Origin: an uncultured Planctomyces sp.
Lineage (GTDB): Bacteria; Planctomycetota; Planctomycetia; Planctomycetales; Planctomycetaceae
DNA length: 47,638 nucleotides
NCBI GenBank assembly: GCA_937904325.1
Contig: CALGTK010000030.1
Span: 1-47,638 of the forward strand
Direction of reading: 5' to 3'
Shown here one piece after another: positions 36,541-46,300 of this stretch. Both the position numbers and the translations under genes were made by a program. Each line of letters starts with the position of its first letter. Within the stretch, counting starts at the first letter, position 1. The notes below the pieces were generated by a model that saw only the letters and a list, made by a program, of their open reading frames with translations, was not told the DNA's origin and did not search any database.

Positions 36541-38391
36541 CTAATTCGCCGAGACGTCGTAAACGCTAAGTGATTCCTGATCGCGAATGTAGAGTTTTCC
36601 GCCGATCACGATCGGGTGTGCCCAGGCGGGACGTCCGTGTTTCTGGATCTCGAAGCGACCGGTTTCGTTGTAGCCTTCGGGGGTTGCTTCGGCGAGTACT
36701 ACTGAGTGGCCTTCTCCAAGCATGTAGAGCATTCCATCGGCGTAGCACAGCGAGCCTTTCCCGGCAGCGCGGGCCTGCCACTTGATTTCACCAGTGGCGA
36801 ACTCCATGCAGATCAGCGTGCCGCCGCCGCACGAGTACATGTATTCGCCAAGTTTGACGATCCCTCCGTGATGGCAGGCCATCTTCTTTTCGAAGTACAC
36901 CTCTTCGGCAACCTGGATACTGCCGCTCAGTGTGACCTTCGCCAGGCCTCCACCGGTCCCGTAGGCACTCGATGCGAAGACCAGATTGGCGTCGATGATC
37001 GGCGAGCAGCAGTTGGCCGTTCCGTTGGCCGGAGCCGAATACGTCCACAGGGGTTTGCCATCGGCGAGCGCCACGCCAAAGACGCTTTGCCGAGCGAATT
37101 GAACGACCTGCTCCACACCGTTGATCGTCGCCAGTGACGGCGACGAGTAGTGCGATCCTTCTTTGGTCTCTGCACTTTGCCAGACGACGTCACCAGTTCG
37201 TTTATTCAGCGCGAGTAGCGTGCCGGCGTTGCCGCCTGGCGTGACGATGACCAGGTCACCAGCGATCAATGGTGATTCCGAGTAGCCCCAGCCTGGTCGT
37301 CGGCCGCCAAACTCGGTGCTGAGATTCACATGCCAGAGCGTCTTTCCGGACCCGGCTTCCAGGCAGACGAGGTCACCATTTCCGCCTTCCGCGTAAACGA
37401 GTTCGCCGTCGACCGTGGGTGTACCTCGCGGTCCGTTCCCCATACCGTTTCGGTAGCCACCAATCACTCCCATCAGTTCGTTCGCACTCAGCACGCCGTC
37501 ACCGTTCGCTTTTGTCGAGACGTAGTGCTGACGAAGTTCGTCGCCTGAGACCAGGCCGTCGCGGCCGGCTTCATGCTTTGACAGACCAGCGAAGATCTCT
37601 TCCGTCGTAAGGCGATTGTCTCCGCGATTCGTACTGGGGTCTCGTTCATCGAATCGCCGGAAACTGCGGTCGAGCAAACTTCCACGTGCTTCCTTTTGAT
37701 CGATGCTGCCATCTTCGTCTTTGTCGAGCGTTTTAAGAAAAGCATCCGTACGTGATTTCGCCAGAGCTTCCGCATCGACCTTTTTGTCAGCACGGTCGAT
37801 CCGCTGCCAGTCGTCCCGCAGTATCTTGCCCGCTTCATCGAATGAAAGCGTTCCGTTGCCATCACTGTCGACTTCCTTCAAGACAGCCGCGGAACGCCGC
37901 GCAGCGACAACTTCAAGTTCTTCGTCAATCGGTTTGTTGTACTGATTCCATTTCCAGCCGAGTCGTACCAGGGCTTCGACTTCGGAAACTGTACCATCGC
38001 CATTGACGTCGTACCGTTTTATGTCTGCTGCAAGTCGTTCTTTCAGCAGTGACACGACGGGAGCAGGCTGAACCGCCCAAACCGTCTGGCCGTCTTTCGC
38101 ATCCAGCGCGATGATGTGTTCGACGCCACCCAGGTCTCCCTGAGTGAAAATCAGTCCGTCTTTGACTGCCAACGACGAATAACCAACGCCGACGGAATCG
38201 ACATTCCAGAGCAACTTCGGTCCGTCCTCAGGCCACTCTTTCAGCAGACCCGTGTCCGAGCTTTTTCCATCCCGATTCGGCCCTCGCCATTGAGGCCAGT
38301 CGCCAGGGCCGGAAGGAACCTGAGCCGCCACATCAATCGCAGGCAACGTCAGCAGACACAACAGGGCGGGCAATACAGAAAAGCATTTCAT
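36541..38391 (-). CDS. PQQ-like beta-propeller protein with nested EF-hands
   Basis: 616 aa from the ATG at 38391; an in-frame TTG lies five codons upstream. A signal peptide (MKCFSVLPALLCLLTL) is followed by WPQWRGPNRDGKSSDTGLLK, the usual beginning of planctomycete PQQ-binding-like propellers. After the first blade (IIALDAKDGQTVWAV) about 180 residues form a series of EF-hand-like calcium loops: DVNGDGTVSEVE, DSDGNGTLSFDE, DKDEDGSIDQKE and the weaker NRGDNRLTTEE, EAGRDGLVSGDE and KANGDGVLSANE. The propeller then resumes (LVCLEAGSGKTLWHVNLS, LLALNKRTGDVVWQS and so on to the end). GGAG ten bases before the ATG. Located in the periplasm or exported. Its role is unknown; EF-hands suggest calcium dependence. 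Confidence 0.85.
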   Translation of the reverse strand: MKCFSVLPALLCLLTLPAIDVAAQVPSGPGDWPQWRGPNRDGKSSDTGLLKEWPEDGPKLLWNVDSVGVGYSSLAVKDGLIFTQGDLGGVEHIIALDAKDGQTVWAVQPAPVVSLLKERLAADIKRYDVNGDGTVSEVEALVRLGWKWNQYNKPIDEELEVVAARRSAAVLKEVDSDGNGTLSFDEAGKILRDDWQRIDRADKKVDAEALAKSRTDAFLKTLDKDEDGSIDQKEARGSLLDRSFRRFDERDPSTNRGDNRLTTEEIFAGLSKHEAGRDGLVSGDELRQHYVSTKANGDGVLSANELMGVIGGYRNGMGNGPRGTPTVDGELVYAEGGNGDLVCLEAGSGKTLWHVNLSTEFGGRRPGWGYSESPLIAGDLVIVTPGGNAGTLLALNKRTGDVVWQSAETKEGSHYSSPSLATINGVEQVVQFARQSVFGVALADGKPLWTYSAPANGTANCCSPIIDANLVFASSAYGTGGGLAKVTLSGSIQVAEEVYFEKKMACHHGGIVKLGEYMYSCGGGTLICMEFATGEIKWQARAAGKGSLCYADGMLYMLGEGHSVVLAEATPEGYNETGRFEIQKHGRPAWAHPIVIGGKLYIRDQESLSVYDVSAN

Positions 38392-38625
38392 CAGGTGAGA
38401 CTCCAAAGGGAGCTAAGGAATGGATGGCGGGTTGAAGAGCAACTCGGTGAGCTGCTGCGCAGGGCTCTGTTGTCGCCCGTCGACAATTGAAAGTCCAGTC
38501 ACCCGCGTATGCAGGGCCGAGCCACGGTTCCGTCATCTTGACTTCTGCCTGTCTCGAACCACACTTCACAGATGTATTGGCAATAAGTCAGGCAACAACG
38601 GCTTTGGCGGCAGGAACGAGATAAT

Positions 38626-39003
38626 ATGTCAGATGCAACATCCTCGCTGTATGACCGGCTCGGCGGGTACGACGCCATCGCGGCGGTCGCTAACAACATG
38701 CTTCCCAGTTTAATGACAGACGAGCAACTTGGTCGGTTCTGGCAGAATCGCGGCGAAGATGGCATCGAACGGGAAAAACAATTGTTGATCGATTTTCTCG
38801 CGCACGCTTCCGGCGGACCGATGCTCTACACAGGCCGAAACATGACGACAACGCACCGGGGAATGCAAATTTCGGAAGCCGACTGGACACGCTTCATCGG
38901 CCACCTGACCGACACATTAAGACACTTCGATCTGCCCGCCGCCGAGACAAACGACGTCCTCACGTTCATCAAAAGCACGAAGTCAGAGATCGTAGAGGCT
39001 TGA
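38626..39003 (+). CDS. glbN: Group 1-type truncated hemoglobin
   Basis: 125-aa 2-on-2 heme protein. SLYDRLGGYDAIAAVAN at the start, DFLAHASGGPMLYTGR in the middle and TTHRGMQISEADW, with the proximal His77 (F8), are the family's landmarks. By hand alignment with the cyanobacterial GlbN, position B10, usually Tyr and important for holding bound oxygen, is Leu26 here. AGGAACGAG before the ATG supports the start. It is a single gene between genes on the other strand, so context says little. Truncated hemoglobins bind oxygen or detoxify nitric oxide; which applies here is not known. Confidence 0.88.
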   Translation: MSDATSSLYDRLGGYDAIAAVANNMLPSLMTDEQLGRFWQNRGEDGIEREKQLLIDFLAHASGGPMLYTGRNMTTTHRGMQISEADWTRFIGHLTDTLRHFDLPAAETNDVLTFIKSTKSEIVEA

Positions 39004-39059
39004 AGACGTTGCAGGGAACGAGCAGCGTTGTCTCCGATGTGCCGCTACCTCGAGCAGTT

Positions 39060-40094
39060 CTACAGCCCGATGTAGCGGGAGTAGATAGCTCTGGCGAGGG
39101 CGGGTTCGTCGGTGCCTTTGATGATAGCTCTGCCGTCTTTGAAGAGGGTGATCTCGTAGTCGGGATCTGTCAAAGATACTCGTAATAAGAACGCATTCTG
39201 CGTAACTTTGCCGGATTCGCTCAGCTTATTGGCCATTTCGTCGAGCGACAGAGCCGCCGGTTTCTGAGGCCTGATCTGCACGGCGTTGCGGCCGCAGAGG
39301 ATCGTTGACTGAGAACCCAGCTGCCCGGACAGCCAGACTCGTTCGCCCTCCTGGCAAGCAGCGCAGTTGGCCTGCTCTCGGAGATCGGAAACGTTCATCT
39401 GACGGAGCGTTCCGTCCCAGACATCAATCATCGTCAGCGAAAGCGCGACGTCTTCGCGACGTCCGGCCAGGATCTTAATAGCGGTCATGGCCTGCAATGA
39501 GGCAATCACGTTGACCGTTGGCCCAAGGATGCCTGCCGTGTCGCAGGTTTCAGTGGAACCCGCGTCCGGCGGAGAATCAATCAAACAACGCAGACATGCG
39601 GTTTCGTTCGGAAAGATGGGCATCGTCTGGCCATGGCTGCTGACACATCCGGCGTAGACCCAGGGGATGCCTGTATCGAGCGACAGGTCGTTGATCAAAA
39701 AACGGATCTCGAAGTTGTCGGTCCCGTCGAGAATCAGGTCGACACCTTCGGCCAGTTTTCCGATGTTGGAATATTCGACGTCGGCGACGACCGGTTCTAT
39801 GGTCACGTCGCTGTTGATTTTTTCAAGTTTCCTTGCGGCGGCGACCGACTTTGGAAGCTGGTTCTTAATGTCGTCTTCGTCAAAGAGGACCTGCCGTTGA
39901 AGATTGCTGTATTCGACAAAGTCTCGATCGACGACCCGCAGAAATCCAACACCCGCGCGTGTAAGCGTCTCGGCAAGCACGGTCCCGAGCGCACCGCATC
40001 CACAAAGCAGTACTCGGCTTTTCAGCAAATTCTTTTGACCCTCTTCGCCGAGTTGAGGAAAGCGGGTCTGTCGACTGTAACGTTCGAGGTTCAT
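39060..40094 (-). CDS. ThiF/MoeB/HesA-family adenylyltransferase
   Basis: 344 aa from the ATG at 40094, which gives the canonical beginning MNLERYSRQTRFPQLGEEGQ; the open frame upstream overlaps the malic enzyme gene. The Rossmann motif LLCGCGALGTVLAETLTRAG, the VDRDFVEYSNLQRQVLFDED block, the catalytic-Cys region ETCDTAGILGP and the CxxC pairs of the zinc site (CLRC, CAAC) are all present. Such enzymes adenylate the C-terminal glycine of ubiquitin-like sulfur carriers (ThiS, MoaD). In place of a rhodanese domain there is a C-terminal part of about 90 aa (SLDEMANKLSESGKV, YEITLFKDGRAIIKG) that looks like a small degenerate sulfur-carrier-linked domain. It follows the malic enzyme gene by 31 bases. 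Confidence 0.87.
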   Translation of the reverse strand: MNLERYSRQTRFPQLGEEGQKNLLKSRVLLCGCGALGTVLAETLTRAGVGFLRVVDRDFVEYSNLQRQVLFDEDDIKNQLPKSVAAARKLEKINSDVTIEPVVADVEYSNIGKLAEGVDLILDGTDNFEIRFLINDLSLDTGIPWVYAGCVSSHGQTMPIFPNETACLRCLIDSPPDAGSTETCDTAGILGPTVNVIASLQAMTAIKILAGRREDVALSLTMIDVWDGTLRQMNVSDLREQANCAACQEGERVWLSGQLGSQSTILCGRNAVQIRPQKPAALSLDEMANKLSESGKVTQNAFLLRVSLTDPDYEITLFKDGRAIIKGTDEPALARAIYSRYIGL

Positions 40095-40125
40095 GGCTTG
40101 TGCTTTTGTACGAAGTAGCGAACTG

Positions 40126-41547
40126 CTACTGAGCAGCTTCCTGAGACTTTCGGGCGACACCGGCTTTAATGGCAGCTTCGGCGACGGCGGTGGCGACAGC
40201 GGGAGCGACTTTGCGGTTGAACACGCTGGGAATGATGTAGTCCGGGTGAAGATCGTCCTGCCTGATGACACTGGCGATGGCGACGGCCGCGGCGAGCTTC
40301 ATTTCGTCGGTGACCGAATGGGCGCGCACGTCGAGCAGGCCTCGAAACAGGCCAGGGAAACACAAAACGTTATTGCACTGGTTGGGGTAATCCGAACGTC
40401 CGGTTGCCATCACCTTGACGTAAGGATCGGCTTCTTCGGGCATGATCTCGGGATCCGGATTGGCGAGTGCAAAGACGATCGCATCGTCGGCCATGCCCTG
40501 AACATCTTCGGCAGAAACCAGTCCAGCCGCGGAGACACCGATCAGCACGTCGGATCCCTTAATAATATCACTTAACGAGCCGGTTTCTGCAGCGCTGTTG
40601 GTGTTTTCTGCCAGCCAGTCTTTGACCGGATTCATGCGTTCGGAACGGCCCTTGTAGATCGCACCGCTTCGATCACACACAACGATCTGCTCAACGCCAG
40701 CCAGTTTCAACAATCCAGCAATGGCCATTCCAGCAGCTCCAGCACCGCTCATCGCGACGCGGATGTCAGCCGGTTTCTTCTTGACGACTTTTAATGCGTT
40801 GGTCAAAGCGGCCAGTACGACAATCGCCGTTCCATGCTGGTCGTCGTGGAAGACTGGGATGTCGAGCTCTTCGTGCAGTCGCTGTTCGATCTCGACGCAA
40901 CGTGGTGATGAGATATCTTCAAGATTAATGCCGCCAAAGGTGGGAGCGATCAGCTTGCAGGTTTCGATGATCTTTTCAGGGTCTTTGGTGTCGAGACAAA
41001 TTGGGAACGCGTCGACGGCCGCGAATTCTTTGAAGAGCAGCGCTTTGCCTTCCATGACCGGCATGGCGGCCCGAGGCCCGATGTCGCCCAGCCCGAGCAC
41101 TGCGGTTCCGTCGGAAACCACAGCGACCGTGTTCTTCTTGATCGTCAGGTTGTAAGCCGCGTCAGGTTCTTCGTGGATGGCCATGCAGACTCGCGCGACG
41201 CCCGGCGTGTAAGCCATCGAAAGGTCGTCACGAGTTTTGACAGGAATCCGGGAGTTGACTTCGATCTTGCCTCCCAGATGCATCAGAAAGGTACGATCCG
41301 AAACTTTCAGAACGTCAATTTGGTTATCACCCTTGAGAAGCCCAACGATTTTGTCGCCGTGGTCGACGTCTGATGTGTTAACGGTGAAGTCGCGAGTGAT
41401 CGCGGTCCCTTTAACATCCACGATGTCAACCGCGCCGATTGATCCTCCAACGTCGCCGATGATCGAAGTGATGCGTCCCAACGCACCCGCAGAATCCGGA
41501 TATCTGAGTCTAAGCGTGAGACTGTATGACGGGCTGACAACTTTCAT
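40126..41547 (-). CDS. maeB: NAD(P)-dependent malic enzyme with N-terminal ACT domain
   Basis: 473 aa from the ATG at 41547; the open frame reaches 41724 but its extra 59 residues look non-coding and AGGAT stands seven bases before 41547. Residues 1-80 form an ACT domain (SLTLRLRYPDSAGALGRITS), a small-molecule regulatory fold. The enzyme part has LSMAYTPGVARVC with the catalytic Tyr, MEGKALLFKEFAAVDAFP with Lys, the metal ligands in NLEDISSPRCVEIE and FHDDQHGTA, and the nucleotide site MSGAGAAGMAIAGLL. It oxidatively decarboxylates malate to pyruvate; NAD versus NADP cannot be decided by eye. No phosphotransacetylase domain, unlike E. coli MaeB. It is transcribed ahead of the ThiF-like gene. 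Confidence 0.9.
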   Translation of the reverse strand: MKVVSPSYSLTLRLRYPDSAGALGRITSIIGDVGGSIGAVDIVDVKGTAITRDFTVNTSDVDHGDKIVGLLKGDNQIDVLKVSDRTFLMHLGGKIEVNSRIPVKTRDDLSMAYTPGVARVCMAIHEEPDAAYNLTIKKNTVAVVSDGTAVLGLGDIGPRAAMPVMEGKALLFKEFAAVDAFPICLDTKDPEKIIETCKLIAPTFGGINLEDISSPRCVEIEQRLHEELDIPVFHDDQHGTAIVVLAALTNALKVVKKKPADIRVAMSGAGAAGMAIAGLLKLAGVEQIVVCDRSGAIYKGRSERMNPVKDWLAENTNSAAETGSLSDIIKGSDVLIGVSAAGLVSAEDVQGMADDAIVFALANPDPEIMPEEADPYVKVMATGRSDYPNQCNNVLCFPGLFRGLLDVRAHSVTDEMKLAAAVAIASVIRQDDLHPDYIIPSVFNRKVAPAVATAVAEAAIKAGVARKSQEAAQ

Positions 41548-41736
41548 GAGGTGATCCTGAGCTGCTGACTTGAACATTCGACGAGCTTGCAGCCGGATTG
41601 TTGGCTCAACGGAGCCGATTTGCAAAGGTTGTTGAAACGCGTGCTTATCGATCATCAGTTTGGCTTCGGCCATTGTTTGCTTATGCTTTATTTCTGATTT
41701 CGAATTATCAGCGCTCGCAACCAATTGAGATGTTCC

Positions 41737-43248
41737 ATGACTTCGTCAAAATCCAGCGTCGATCAGATTCACCTTGCCGACCAGACTCGGCGGTCATTCC
41801 TGACTTCTTCCGCCAGTGGTGTCGGCGCGGCGGCGTTGGCCAGCCTGTTGAGCAACGAAGGACTGCTTGCGGCGGCCGATGACACTGATCGGTCGGAAGC
41901 GGCCGATCCGCTGGCTCCTCGGCCGACGCATCATGACGGACCGGCAAAGTCGTGCATCTTCATCTTTATGGCCGGAGCACCCTCGCACCTGGACCTGTTT
42001 GATCCAAAGCCGAAGCTCAACGAGTTACACGGTAAGCCGCTGCCGGACTCGATCCTCAAGGATGTTCGATTTGCGTTTATCAAGAAGGAAAGTGCAACGC
42101 TACTTGGTTCAAACAGGACGTTTACGAAGCATGGCGAAAGCGGCATGGAGTTCTCTGAATTTCTGCCGAACATTGCAACATGTGCTGATGATCTGCTGAT
42201 GGTCCGCTCGTTGCATTCCGAGCAATTCAATCATCATCCCGGCCAGTTGCTGATGCAGTGCGGTCGTGCGAGTTTTGGACTTCCGACGATGGGGTCGTGG
42301 CTGAGCTACGGACTCGGCAGCGAATCTCGAAATCTGCCCGGCTACGTCGTGTTGAACAGCGGGCGCGGTTCAAGCGGCGGGGCGACGCTGTGGCAGAGCG
42401 GTTTCCTTCCGTCTGCTTATGCGGGAGTTCTGTTCCGCAATCAGGGCGAGCCGGTTTTGAATCTTTCCAACCCGAATGGCCTCCCGCCCGAACTTCAGCG
42501 CAAAGGACTCGACGTTCTACGGAACGTGAACGACGGACGGTTCGATCAACTTGGCGATCCGGAAATTGCCAGTCGCATCGCCAGTTACGAACTCGCTTTT
42601 CGGATGCAGACATCGGCTCCCGAGCTGATCGATCTTTCCAGTGAGTCAAAGTCGACTTTGGAAACGTACGGCGTCAACAGAACGGAAGAGCCGAAAGGCG
42701 GTGGCCGAGGTCAGTCTGGCTCAACGCGTGAAAGCTTCTCGCGGAATTGCCTGCTCGCTCGACGGATGGTCGAACGCGGCGTGCGCTTCGTGAATATTAT
42801 TTACGCCTCGTGGGACCACCACAGCAACCTGGACAAAGAGCTTGCCTACAACGCAGAAGTCGTCGACCAGCCAATCGCCGCGTTGATCAAGGACCTCAAA
42901 CAACGAGGCCTGCTGGATTCAACGATGGTCGTCTGGGGCAGCGAATTCGGCCGTACACCACTGGGTGAAAACCGAGGAGGCAGGAACCTGAACACGGGCC
43001 GCGATCATCATCCGGCGTCCTACAGCATGTTCCTGGCAGGAGGAGGTTTGAAGGGCGGCCTGACATATGGATCATCTGACGAAGTCGGCTGGGGAGTTCA
43101 GGATAAACCCGTCCACGCCAACGACCTGCACGCCACCATGCTGCACCAGTTCGGACTCGACCATCTCAAATTGACGCACCGTTTCCAGGGGCGAGACTTC
43201 CGTCTGACCGACGTCGGCGGGAAGGTCATTTCTGACTGGATCTCTTAG
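41737..43248 (+). CDS. DUF1501 protein with Tat signal
   Basis: 503 aa from the ATG at 41737. A twin-arginine motif TRRSFLTSSASGVGAAALAS (Arg18-Arg19) begins the protein, so it is exported folded. The body carries the DUF1501 hallmarks: FMAGAPSHLDLFDPKP, SLHSEQFNHHPGQ, YASWDHHSNLD, VWGSEFGRTPLGEN and GRDHHPASYSMFLAGGG. The family has an alkaline-phosphatase/sulfatase-like fold and is greatly expanded in planctomycetes, nearly always next to a DUF1549/DUF1553 cytochrome-type partner. No such partner lies in this window; the neighbours are the malic enzyme gene (divergent) and the RTX protein (convergent). Enzymatic function is unknown. Confidence 0.92.
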   Translation: MTSSKSSVDQIHLADQTRRSFLTSSASGVGAAALASLLSNEGLLAAADDTDRSEAADPLAPRPTHHDGPAKSCIFIFMAGAPSHLDLFDPKPKLNELHGKPLPDSILKDVRFAFIKKESATLLGSNRTFTKHGESGMEFSEFLPNIATCADDLLMVRSLHSEQFNHHPGQLLMQCGRASFGLPTMGSWLSYGLGSESRNLPGYVVLNSGRGSSGGATLWQSGFLPSAYAGVLFRNQGEPVLNLSNPNGLPPELQRKGLDVLRNVNDGRFDQLGDPEIASRIASYELAFRMQTSAPELIDLSSESKSTLETYGVNRTEEPKGGGRGQSGSTRESFSRNCLLARRMVERGVRFVNIIYASWDHHSNLDKELAYNAEVVDQPIAALIKDLKQRGLLDSTMVVWGSEFGRTPLGENRGGRNLNTGRDHHPASYSMFLAGGGLKGGLTYGSSDEVGWGVQDKPVHANDLHATMLHQFGLDHLKLTHRFQGRDFRLTDVGGKVISDWIS

Positions 43249-43269
43249 TCGGGCAATGGACAAAAGAAA

Positions 43270-43300
43270 AAGCCCCGGCTGCCATCTGCAACCGGGACTT
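43270..43300 (-). terminator. Intrinsic terminator of the RTX metallopeptidase gene
   Basis: AAGCCCCGG pairs with CCGGGACTT with one mismatch (43270-43278 with 43292-43300). On the minus strand it is followed by CTTTTTCTTTTG, a good U-tract. It lies between two convergent genes and may also slow transcription from the DUF1501 gene. Confidence 0.75.
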
Positions 43301-43327
43301 ACTATGTAGATGTGTCAGACTCGAAAC

Positions 43328-46300
43328 TCAAAATCCGTTGAGCAGAGCCAGTGCTTCGATAACTGAAGTTTCAATCAGAAGGTTGTTGTTATCAACTTCT
43401 CCGGCGTCCGCACTGATGAGGACATCGATCCCTTCTCCGCCATTGAACTGATCCGTTGATCCACCGCCGTTCAGCGAGTCGTCGCCCTCTTCACCGTAAA
43501 GTGAATCGACGCCTGAACCACCGATTTGATTATCCGCTCCATTACCGCCAAGCAGCGTGTCGTTGCCACTTTCACCGTTGATGGTGTCCTGGCCGTCTCC
43601 TCCGTTAGCAACATCGTTTCCGCTGCCGAGTCGCAGCCAATCATCGCCGTCTCCGCCGTCAACGACGTCGTCGCCGCTATTGCCGAAGACCATATCGTCT
43701 CCGTCACCACCCTTGATAAAATCGTTGTCAGACTGGCCGCGAAGCGTGTCGTCACCAGTGTCGCCGTCGAGCGAGTCAGAACCACTGCCACCGAGCAGTT
43801 TGTCATTGTCCTGGCCACCTGCCAGCAGATCGTCGCCCGAGTTTCCATTCAGTACATCGTTTCCAAACCCGCCGGAAATGGTGTCGTTGCCGGAATCACC
43901 GCCCAGCGTATCATTGCCAAAGTTGCCGAAGACAACGTCGTTGCCGTCTCCGCCTTGTGCAGAATCGTTTCCGATGTTGCCGAGTATCGTATCGTTACCA
44001 CCGTCGCCGGCCATCGTGTCGTCACCTTCGCCCCCGTCGAACAGATCGTTGCCCAGGCCTCCGATGAGCGAATCGTCACCGTTGTCTCCGTTAATCGTGT
44101 CGTTGTCTCGAGAGCCAGTGATGGTGTCGTTACCGTTGCCACCATTAAGGTGAAGCCTCACGCTTCCGATGTTCGCATCGAAGGCTGTGATCGTATCGTT
44201 GTCGGCCTGGCCATCAATGTTGAGAACCAGAGCACGTACGTCAGCGATTGTGTTGATCGTGACCGTGTCGTCATCGCTGCCGCCCAGCACGTTGATGGTC
44301 GACGTTGAATTGCTGACCGTGATCGACGCTCCGCCTTCAGCGACTCGCAACAGGCCGTTGTTGCTGTCGACGGTGTAATTGTTCACGATTGAGTCACCCT
44401 GCACGATGACAGTCTGTACTCCCGCAGAATCAACGACTGTATCCACACCATTGCCGATTCCGTTCCAGAGAATGGTGTCGTTTCCTGATCCTGTCGCAAT
44501 CACATCATTGCCGCTCTGCCCAGCAATGACATCATCACCCGCTCCACTGTCGATGGTGTCGTTCCCGTCGCCGCCATCGATCGTGTCGTCACCGGCTTCG
44601 CCGCGAATCGAATCATCGCCCGCGTCGCCGTCGATCACGTCGTCACCGGCGTTGGCGATAATTGTGTCTTCGCCGTCGCCGCCTCGCAGAGTGTCGCCCT
44701 GAGGATCAGTGACACTGGCAAGCGACTGAACGGTGATTGGCGAGCCAGTCAGATTTGAAACGTCCAGGTACGATGCGGTCAGAATTCCCGATTCCGCGCC
44801 GGCTTCAATAAATCCATTGTTAGTTACGGCGGAACCACCCTGCAGCGTAATCGATCCAAGGAATGTCCCATCCATCTGACGATTCAGAGTCACCATCTCG
44901 GTGTCGCCGCCACTCGACGTCACGGTCACCATGACATTGTTGGTCGTCATTGGCAGATCGCCATCATTAACACGTACCGTAACAGGATCACCAGATGCGA
45001 AGTTCAGTGCTTCAAACTGGATCGTCGCCAAGGCAGGTGGAAGGTCGAACGCTGCGGTAACCGTCGTGGAGTTACAGCCTGCCGTTGAGGCACTGAACCC
45101 GAAGCCTCGCCGACCGAAGGCCGTGGTGATCGCTCGAAGGTTAGCACCACCGTTGTTAATGACGTCGGCCTGAATGATGGCGTCACGAGCGTCGAGGAAT
45201 GACGGCATGGCTGGCTGCAGCTTCATGCCATCGATGACAAGCTGGAGAGCAACGTTATTTCCACCAGTTCCGTTGTAGAGGTCGGGATCGTAGCCAAGCC
45301 CGGGGGTCGGATTTCCGTTGCTGTCTGGGGTTGCGATTCCGTCGATCAGTAACCAGGTCATGTCCCAAAGGACCTGAGCCCAGATTTCACCTTCAGCGTG
45401 CGGTGAGCCAACTGGTAATCGAGTATTTGCATCGTCAAGTGTAAGCGGATTGATATTCATATCGAAGCTGTATGGAAACGAGCGAATTCCGCCACCGTTC
45501 TGTCCCTGACCAAGCACGTAATTACCGATAGGCCGAGCATCATTTGCTGTATCGCCGACTTGTTGAGTCATGATCAACCCGAAGTAGTCGCTCCAGCCTT
45601 CGCCCATTCCTCGGGCCTGAACACAGCTCAATGCTCCTGAGTTGGCTGCACCACCGGTCAGACGGTTTGAAACACCGTGCCCGAATTCGTGATAGATGAT
45701 CGCGTTCGACAGGGAACTATCACGATTCGGATTTGTAATGTTGAAAATAAACTGCTGCATCCGCGGACTGAATCCGTCTGGTGGCGTTCCGAAGTTCGCG
45801 TTGTTAAATCCTGATCCATCCTGCGAATCCGCCTGGACAGCGTCGCCACCAGCTCCGCCATTGCCGTAGTTGTTCTCCTGGAAGTTGCCAGAAGCTTCGT
45901 CAAAACCATACTGGTAGAGTACATCGTGGATGATATTATTGGCGTAGAACAGGTTGGTCGTTGCAGCGGCTGTGTAGGTCGTTGGAGCTTGCGTATCATC
46001 AAACGGGAAGTCGAAAACCAGAGTTGCTCCGCCGTCAGGACGCGTCCCGCCCGTGTTGTCTGCGTTGGCATCTTCCTGGGCAAAGACGTTGTTACCACGA
46101 GTGTCTGTGAATTCCGCTCCTGCCACGCCGTCAGTATCGTGCCAGCCGAACGGTGATGCCGTGGCATCTTGAGGATCAATCTGGAGTGATCGCCCACCGT
46201 ACAAAGGGCTTTCTAAATCGGCCTGAAGCACGTTGTATGTCGCGTGAGCTGTGAACGACGTGTTATGCAGAACTTCTCCGTTTGTCGCACTGGCCGATGC

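Noticed and set aside
43526-44308. 260-codon plus-strand open frame
   Set aside because: It is the antisense of the RTX repeats; the regular codons of GGxGxD repeats leave the opposite strand open, and the product is a low-complexity Val/Ala/Ser string.
43420-44700. Regular short repeats as a CRISPR or DNA satellite
   Set aside because: The repeats are in frame, vary at synonymous sites and translate to RTX nonapeptides, so they are protein repeats.
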